64,000 bases of DNA, from assembly GCF_041080865.1 (NCBI RefSeq), contig NZ_CP160906.1, positions 2,666,001 to 2,730,000 of the forward strand, written 5' to 3'. The position numbers and the translations under genes were made by a program. The DNA is from Psychromonas sp. MME1 (GTDB lineage: Bacteria; Pseudomonadota; Gammaproteobacteria; Enterobacterales; Psychromonadaceae). The notes under the pieces are model-generated. The model was not told the DNA's origin, made no database searches, and worked only from the letters and a program-made list of their open reading frames with translations. Below are positions 58,489-64,000 of this stretch, piece after piece; the first letter of the stretch is position 1, and every line of letters begins with the position of its first letter.

Positions 58489-60130
58489 AACCTTCTCCTT
58501 GCTCTTGCTTCACTGACATTTTTTTTCTTCTAATAGCCGCTAGATAACGTAAAGCGCCATGTCCAATTACCCCCAGTAGGCCGCCAATAACAGCGAACAA
58601 AGCAAATAACTCCACCCAGAAATTACTATCTCGACCAATTAAGTAAAAATCATTTAATCCCGCTAAACGACTATCACGAGAATGACAGGAATGGCAATCA
58701 ACCGCCTCTTCTGCAGGTGCAACCATATGTTTAATAGGCCAGAATCCATTGGTTTCAATAAAATCAAAGTGCCCACTAAATTCAACTTCGTTTAATTGAG
58801 CACCTGCGGTTAATGCTTTCTCCCAGTCATACTCAGTCCATAGTGCCCCAGTGCCCTTCTTACCATATAATTTGATCGGCAAAATGCGATTAAACTCGGT
58901 GTCATAGGGTTGCTTACCACGGTGTACTTTAAAGGGCCAAATACGTGCATCGGGATCGTTGTAATTCCCCGTCGGTGGATTAATATCAATTGGTGCACTG
59001 CTAGGATCAATCACCGTTTGTAGGGTTTTCTGGATTAATTCACCTTTATACCAACGGTATTCAGGCGTCACATTACGTCCCCAAGTGAATGTACCCTTTT
59101 TACTCATATAACTATGTGCTTCCACCCCATCAAATACCTTCTCTTCCGTATAGGGTTTACCATCTTTCATCTTCGTTGCCGTAGACCAATCCCAACTCAA
59201 CTTAGTGAGATAAGGACCGCGCGCCATTTCAGGGATATGACAAGAGGTACAAGCAACCTTAGCGGTATGATTATCAATCTCACGGACTTCATGTGGTTTT
59301 TCACCATGGCAGGATTCACAGGCGACATTTTTGCCGTCACGTTCGATACGCCCCATATCTTTTTTATGGTCGATAAAAGCTTTTTTACCGTTATAACGCC
59401 CCGCAATTTCATGGCCACTGGTTTTATGGCAAGTTTGACAACTGAAATTTAGCTTATCAGGGCTCATGTGCACATCAAGGGAGTGGACAGGATCAACTAA
59501 TGACATGTCGGTGTCGCCGTGTTTTACACCATTACCGCCACCACCATTAGCATGACATGCAAGGCAGTTTTCCCGTTTAGGTGCTCCGACACTTTTTGCT
59601 ACGGCTTTAAGGTCGACCGCGGGTTGAAGAAATTCACCGAGCTGCGTCGCTTCATAGTAAGGATGTCCCGACATCGCCGCCGATTTTTTATATGTTCCTG
59701 TACCATCATGACAAACTAGGCAATCAACATTCTCTTCCGCTTCCTGATCAAAATCATCATTACGCCAACCATAGCCCGTATGACATTGTGTACAACTCTC
59801 ATTACCACGTGCAGAAACACAATAGTTATTAAAACCATTTTTGCCCTTACCAACCATTTGCTCATCGACTTTAGCAGCCCATTTCCAATGGAAGGTTTTA
59901 TGCACCTGCTTGGCAGCCTCGGTGTGGCATTCCAAACAAGCTTCAGTAACATCAGGCGCATAATCAAAATCCTGATCAAGGGATTCAAATTTACTGTGGT
60001 CTGCGGTCATCCTTGTGCGATTTAGATCTACCGCAGAAGCATCAGAATCCGTGGCCAACACCGTATTAATCCAACCTAATAGCAATAGTGCGATTATTGC
60101 TGTTGCTTTTCCTTGCATCATAACGCTCAT
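58481..60130 (-). CDS. Octaheme c-type cytochrome, tetrathionate reductase family
   Basis: About 549 residues from the ATG at 60130, with a signal peptide, eight CXXCH motifs (CLECH, CTQCH, CLVCH, CLACH, CQTCH, CESCH, CTSCH, CHSCH) from about residue 65 to 483, and a C-terminal membrane anchor (about 505-530). This fits octaheme tetrathionate reductase of Shewanella type, which reduces tetrathionate and can also reduce nitrite and hydroxylamine in vitro. Together with the downstream cytochrome b and barrel it forms a respiratory operon. Upstream 60131-60435 shows no clear regulator site. Confidence 0.87.
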   Translation of the reverse strand: MSVMMQGKATAIIALLLLGWINTVLATDSDASAVDLNRTRMTADHSKFESLDQDFDYAPDVTEACLECHTEAAKQVHKTFHWKWAAKVDEQMVGKGKNGFNNYCVSARGNESCTQCHTGYGWRNDDFDQEAEENVDCLVCHDGTGTYKKSAAMSGHPYYEATQLGEFLQPAVDLKAVAKSVGAPKRENCLACHANGGGGNGVKHGDTDMSLVDPVHSLDVHMSPDKLNFSCQTCHKTSGHEIAGRYNGKKAFIDHKKDMGRIERDGKNVACESCHGEKPHEVREIDNHTAKVACTSCHIPEMARGPYLTKLSWDWSTATKMKDGKPYTEEKVFDGVEAHSYMSKKGTFTWGRNVTPEYRWYKGELIQKTLQTVIDPSSAPIDINPPTGNYNDPDARIWPFKVHRGKQPYDTEFNRILPIKLYGKKGTGALWTEYDWEKALTAGAQLNEVEFSGHFDFIETNGFWPIKHMVAPAEEAVDCHSCHSRDSRLAGLNDFYLIGRDSNFWVELFALFAVIGGLLGVIGHGALRYLAAIRRKKMSVKQEQGEGYE

Positions 60131-60434
60131 GCTCCTAGCTTCCTGTAGTAACAAAAATACCCCCAATAGGGTATACAGCCATATTGAGTTAATTATGGCA
60201 AAACAACATGAGATAAAACTGTATTAGATCAACCTTTAGTTAATAAAGCTACATTAGATAAAACTAATTCAGAAAATGGTAATTAAGTCACACTAATGAA
60301 GCATAAATTACATTAAGGGCAGGCAGCTAAGAGGTGTCAGCTTTTTTTACAAAAAAAATAAGTTAGGTTGAAAAAAGAGAGTATAGGAAAACAAAATATA
60401 TATAACCATATGAAATTACATACCTATTAATAAC

Positions 60435-60450
60435 TGGCAAGAAAAATGCA
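60435..60450 (+). promoter_or_regulatory. Predicted sigma-54 promoter of second PEP-CTERM gene
   Basis: TGGCAAGAAAAATGCA has GG (60436-60437), N10, GC (60448-60449) and a strong TGGCA -24 box. It lies 61 bp before the ATG, nearly the same distance as for the first PEP-CTERM gene. Confidence 0.72.
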
Positions 60451-60510
60451 AAACTAAGCATGGTAACTCGTTTTATATGCAATCCTAGACAACTTAAGAA
60501 GGAAATAAAA

Positions 60511-61101
60511 ATGATGTTAATTAAATCAATGTTAATCTCCGCTTTAATGCTTGTTTCAACCGCATCTTTTGCAGCGCCAATCACCTTTATGTCAGGTCTC
60601 GATGACGGTTGTGCTAAATGTACACTAAGCAATCAAAATGCTGGAACCTATGTCAACCCGACGGGTACTGATCTTGATGGTGCAAGTTGGATTCAACCCG
60701 ATGATGCTTGGAATGTTATTGGGGATTACCGAGTATGGGAATTAGATTTGAATAAAAATGGCATGGATAATTATATTTCATCGCTATTTGTTTCATATGA
60801 TGATTCATTAATAATTAAGAGCCAAGGAAATGTACTCTTTAACTCTGACGATTATGGCATTGCTTCCCCATGGAAAAAAATTACTGATGTTATTGCTTTA
60901 ACCGGTGAGCTTTTCGTAGCTGGCAATGGCCGCCTAAACTTCTATGTAAATAATATAGGGGGCCCTACTGGCGTTATCTGGAAAGGTACTGCCAATGATG
61001 TAAGCACACAAGAAGTACCTGAGCCTGTAACAATTGCGCTACTTGGTATGGGACTATTTGGATTAGGAATGACTCGCAGACGTAAATCATCTACTAAGTA
61101 A
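60511..61101 (+). CDS. PEP-CTERM sorted surface protein
   Basis: A 196-residue protein from the ATG at 60511 (AAGGAAA upstream; the in-frame ATG at 60460 lies inside the leader and is rejected). Signal peptide ends near SFA-AP. The body is beta-rich. The tail EVPEPVTIALLGMGLFGLGM-TRRRKSS is a canonical PEP-CTERM signal for exosortase cleavage. One CxxC (CAKC) near residue 34. It is about 50 kb from prsK-prsT but carries its own -24/-12 element, so it probably belongs to the same regulon. Confidence 0.9.
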   Translation: MMLIKSMLISALMLVSTASFAAPITFMSGLDDGCAKCTLSNQNAGTYVNPTGTDLDGASWIQPDDAWNVIGDYRVWELDLNKNGMDNYISSLFVSYDDSLIIKSQGNVLFNSDDYGIASPWKKITDVIALTGELFVAGNGRLNFYVNNIGGPTGVIWKGTANDVSTQEVPEPVTIALLGMGLFGLGMTRRRKSSTK

Positions 61102-61129
61102 ATGATTGATAACATACCTTCTATAACCC

Positions 61130-61163
61130 AAAAAACCCAGATAGATTACCTAACTGGGTTTTT
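61130..61163. terminator. Terminator between PEP-CTERM gene and cotH
   Basis: AACCCAG-A-TAG and CTA-A-CTGGGTT form a stem with flanking A5 and T5 tracts. It can stop transcripts in both directions. Confidence 0.85.
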
Positions 61164-61216
61164 CGTTTTCTAATTAATTTTAGCTACATTTTTAATGACG
61201 TTTTAGCTTCGGGTTG

Positions 61217-63018
61217 TTAATGCGCCATGCGTCGTCTGGTCAATAGCAACAGATACAACAACACAACAATCATTACAGAGCTACTTCCACCCGAGGAGGA
61301 TTGTGAAGTTGGTTCCACGCTCGACTCGGAACCATTATCAGGGCTAGGATCTGGCACAGTAACGTTCAATTTATCAATTTCATAGCGACCATCAAGCGCA
61401 TAAAAAGTAATCCGATATTCTCCCTCGCCTTCAGTAAATAGAATATCAGCACCAGTAGCATCGACGATCCCATCGGCATTATCATCACCTAAGTTTTGAC
61501 TCCAATCTGCATTTATATCGAACTTAAAGCGCCCTGCACCAGTGGCGTCACTCTGAGGCCCATTCGTCACGGTAATACGCCAAATATTAGGCTCTACTTG
61601 CTCCATCAAACTGGCAGCCCAATTATTGCTGACGCCACGGTAATAAACCGTTGCATAGATATTTTCAACACTACCCAAGGCTTTCAATACCGCATTACGG
61701 CGAGTCTCATACCAATTTTTACCTGAATCTAGAGTAAATATTCTATAGCGACTTTCATTGCCCCAACTAGCGGGTCTATCATTGATGACTTCATTATCTC
61801 CCGTGTCATTTTCCAACTCATCACGGATCAACTGATGTACATTTTCTATCCATGGCAAGGAGTCCTCCTGACGCATCAGCCCCGACTCTGTGACCAACTC
61901 TTTAAGATAACCTTGATACTCTGCACTATAGCGCTTAATCGCTAAAATTTTCCGTACCAACAATGGCGCATCATTAGCAGAGGCAAACTGCAATGGATCG
62001 CTCTCCCCCACATCTCCGACCAACAATGAGGTTCCTAGGGTATTATCAGTATCATAAGGAACAAAATGCATAACTTCACTTTCATCAATATAAATAAAAA
62101 AGTTATTTCCATTACCCCAGAAACCATCCCAATGTCCAAGCACAGCCTCGCTTGCTAAACCTTTAAGTAAGAGGGGAATATTAATATGCAGAGCAACATA
62201 GTCCTCAAATGCTTGCCCCTCTAAATTGCTAAAGTTCTGTGCTAATTCGACCAATTGCGCATGTGCTTGCGTATATTTACTGCCCTTACTTTTATATTCA
62301 AAACTAGCTTGATCAGAGTCACCTACCCCCCCCCAACTGTCATTGATCCGTGAAAAATGCGCTTTACCCCAAGCTTTATGATTACCTTGCCACAAGAAAC
62401 CACTGTCATTGTCTGGGCCAAAACGTTTATCTAAATATTCTTTACGATTAACGCTTTCATTCATTCGATAAACACCAAAATAAACGCTGGCTCGGTTACC
62501 CACGGTAATATCTAGGCGTGCGTAGGTCGAAGAGTGCGCCGTCCAAACATTAAAATTATGCATAATATGATTAGATAAAGGCTCTGAACATAGCTTTGAT
62601 CATCTTTAAAGCGCTTCAATTTAAGCTTGCTAATGCCACTCAACACTTGATTATCAACAAACTCATCAAAGTCGAGAGTAAAGTTAGCTTGCGCATAATT
62701 GCCATTTTCCTGCTCTGGTAATTCAAAACTGGTGTTACCACTAATCTTGATGCCGATATTATTTAAGGGATACTCGACACCGCCTTTAATAAAGGTCATA
62801 TCGCCACTCACTACCTCACGAACACTACTGGTGGAACTGAGCAACACATGCCATTGATCTTCACTAAAATGCAGTTTTATTGTCGGAAGATCATCAATAT
62901 CAAACCAAAATTGGTGTTCTGGATCTTGCAGATAAGTCGTATCATTAAAAGCTTGGCTAGCTGTTGTCACGAGTAAATAAAGCAACCCGAACATTATTGA
63001 GAGTTTTTTGAATTTCAT
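61217..63018 (-). pseudogene. CotH-kinase-family surface protein with GlyGly-CTERM tail, frameshifted
   Basis: The 5' frame (63018-62512) has a signal peptide and a CotH start (KLHFSEDQWHVLL, GIKISGNTSF). The 3' frame continues SNHIMHNFNVWTAHSSTYARL to 61217. A single missing base near 62580 (CTTTATC, perhaps once CTTTTATC) explains the break. The kinase core GHWDGFWGNGNNFFIYID and VPYDTDNTLG is intact. A starch-binding-like module follows, then a C-terminal SSSGGSSS, hydrophobic helix and TRRRMAH, a GlyGly-CTERM signal for rhombosortase. Total about 600 residues. May be a pseudogene or a sequencing artefact in a T-run. Confidence 0.82.
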
Positions 63019-63329
63019 AGTTTTCCCTTTGCAGTAGCACTATTATCTTTTTATTTTGATGTGCTTTTATACGCTAATCACACAATAAAAACAGTGACAC
63101 TTAAACGATTGATAAATGACCAGAACAAACCAATATCACAATTTAAAAATAAATTAATCTAGAAATGCGAACCATACTTAGCGACAGGCTCATAGCCACG
63201 ACAATGATCGAGATGCAACTTTTAGAACAAGGGCCATGCCCGTTGGTTATACTCGGCAAGCGGTGCTACTGTTGTAAGAAGGCATCTATTTAATTTCAGG
63301 CAACCGTTCTATGATTTATGGAGAAAACC

Positions 63330-64000
63330 ATGCGCAAACTATCCATCGCGACCAAACTACTTTGGATCACCTCTGCACTCTTTCTGATCATTGTCAGCGT
63401 ACTATCCTTTAGCTTATGGTGGTCTTTGAGTAATAAAAATGCAAAATTAGCAGAACAAGTTCAAGGCACCATGCAACAAGAGACTCAACAGCGACTCAAT
63501 GCCAAAGCAGGCGAATATGGCGAGAAAATAGCAGGTTTCATTAACGAAGCTTACCGCATTCCATTTTCCTTTAGCGGGATTATCGAAACGACAGCACAGC
63601 AGCAACCATTAAGCCGAGAAAACATTGAAACAGCAGTGACCGCTATACTACAAAAAAATAGTCAACTCTCATCCATGTATGCCCAGTTTGAAGCCAATGG
63701 TTACGATGGCCTAGACAGCGACTACAGTGGAAGCCATAGCCACAGTGTACCAGATGCAGGTTCCTTAGAAATTTATTACACACGTAATAATGACGGTAGC
63801 GTAGAGCACCATCAAATCACCGATGCTACGTCCAAATATATCGCTACACTTAACGAATTTGGGATACGCGAAGCAGAATGGTATTTATGCGCCAAAGAGA
63901 GCAAAAAGCCTTGCTTAATGGAGCCATACCTCTATGAAATCAGCCCTGGCAATGAGGAATTGATGACTTCATTAACGGTACCTGTGGTGGTGAAAAATAA
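63330..64000 (+). CDS. Methyl-accepting chemotaxis protein, N-terminal part (3' end outside window)
   Basis: The frame is open to the window end, 223 codons. After MRKLSIATKLLW comes a transmembrane segment (about 10-32), then a periplasmic Cache-type sensor region (SGIIETTAQQQPLSREN, YYTRNNDGSVEHHQI, EAEWYLCAKESKKPCLMEPY). This is the start expected for a dCache chemoreceptor; the HAMP and signalling domains would lie beyond the edge. GGAG precedes the ATG. The 63019-63329 gap holds short hairpins (GGCTCATAGCC, GGGCCATGCCC) but no gene. Confidence 0.78.
   Translation, partial: MRKLSIATKLLWITSALFLIIVSVLSFSLWWSLSNKNAKLAEQVQGTMQQETQQRLNAKAGEYGEKIAGFINEAYRIPFSFSGIIETTAQQQPLSRENIETAVTAILQKNSQLSSMYAQFEANGYDGLDSDYSGSHSHSVPDAGSLEIYYTRNNDGSVEHHQITDATSKYIATLNEFGIREAEWYLCAKESKKPCLMEPYLYEISPGNEELMTSLTVPVVVKN

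Noticed and set aside
60215-60235. Possible FNR/CRP site upstream of the octaheme operon (TGTATTAGATCAA)
   Set aside because: Only one half-site (ATCAA) fits; the other half does not match TTGAT or TGTGA.
60327-60355. AGCT ... AGCTTTTTTT hairpin upstream of the second PEP-CTERM gene as a terminator
   Set aside because: The stem is only four or five base pairs and no plus-strand gene precedes it.

Overview
The window is about 64 kb of AT-rich gammaproteobacterial chromosome. Gene order and protein sequences (rph-pyrE, bipA/glnA/glnLG, trmH-recG, OxyR with E. coli cysteine numbering, the S10-spc-alpha ribosomal block) point to a marine, Psychromonas-like member of the Alteromonadales. The genus is inferred. 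No tRNA, rRNA, CRISPR array, transposase or prophage module was found.

Layout. (1) 1-10.1 kb: part of an exopolysaccharide/PEP-CTERM (exosortase) locus: PrsK kinase (truncated by the window edge), Wza-like export lipoprotein, chain-length determinant, Walker-type tyrosine-kinase homologue, outer-membrane barrel, the sigma-54 activator PrsR, the TPR lipoprotein PrsT, and a PEP-CTERM protein. (2) 10.3-19.4 kb: polysaccharide deacetylase, pyrE, rph, an M16 protease, dtd, yihY, a MITE-like repeat and bipA. (3) 19.4-27.1 kb: nitrogen-assimilation block with a frameshifted glnA, an intact type III glutamine synthetase, a DUF4124 protein and glnL-glnG. NtrC sites and -24/-12 promoters are visible. 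(4) 27.1-37.5 kb: AsmA-like protein, recG, a GTPase/DUF3482-DUF2868 pair, trmH, a SieB-like membrane protein, an Ig-like lipoprotein and oxyR. (5) 37.6-51.3 kb: S10, spc and alpha ribosomal operons on the minus strand, with an S10 leader, an S4-type alpha leader, and intrinsic terminators at the operon boundaries. (6) 51.5-55.1 kb: tmcA, rsuA and an outer-membrane barrel. (7) 55.4-55.9 kb: a c-di-GMP-I (GEMM) riboswitch with an overlapping terminator in front of a fibronectin type III lipoprotein. (8) 56.0-60.2 kb: an octaheme cytochrome operon (octaheme protein, cytochrome b, small periplasmic protein, DUF3373 barrel). (9) 60.5-64 kb: a second PEP-CTERM gene, a frameshifted CotH-type surface protein with a GlyGly-CTERM tail, and the start of a chemotaxis receptor.

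Main inference. PrsK-PrsR at the left edge probably controls a sigma-54 regulon of sorted surface proteins. Both PEP-CTERM genes, about 50 kb apart, are preceded by a GG-N10-GC element at a suitable distance. With the c-di-GMP-controlled lipoprotein and the GlyGly-CTERM CotH protein, the window has several separate routes for putting proteins on the cell surface or in the matrix.

Two genes (glnA and cotH) are each interrupted by one small indel. They may be true pseudogenes or base-calling errors.
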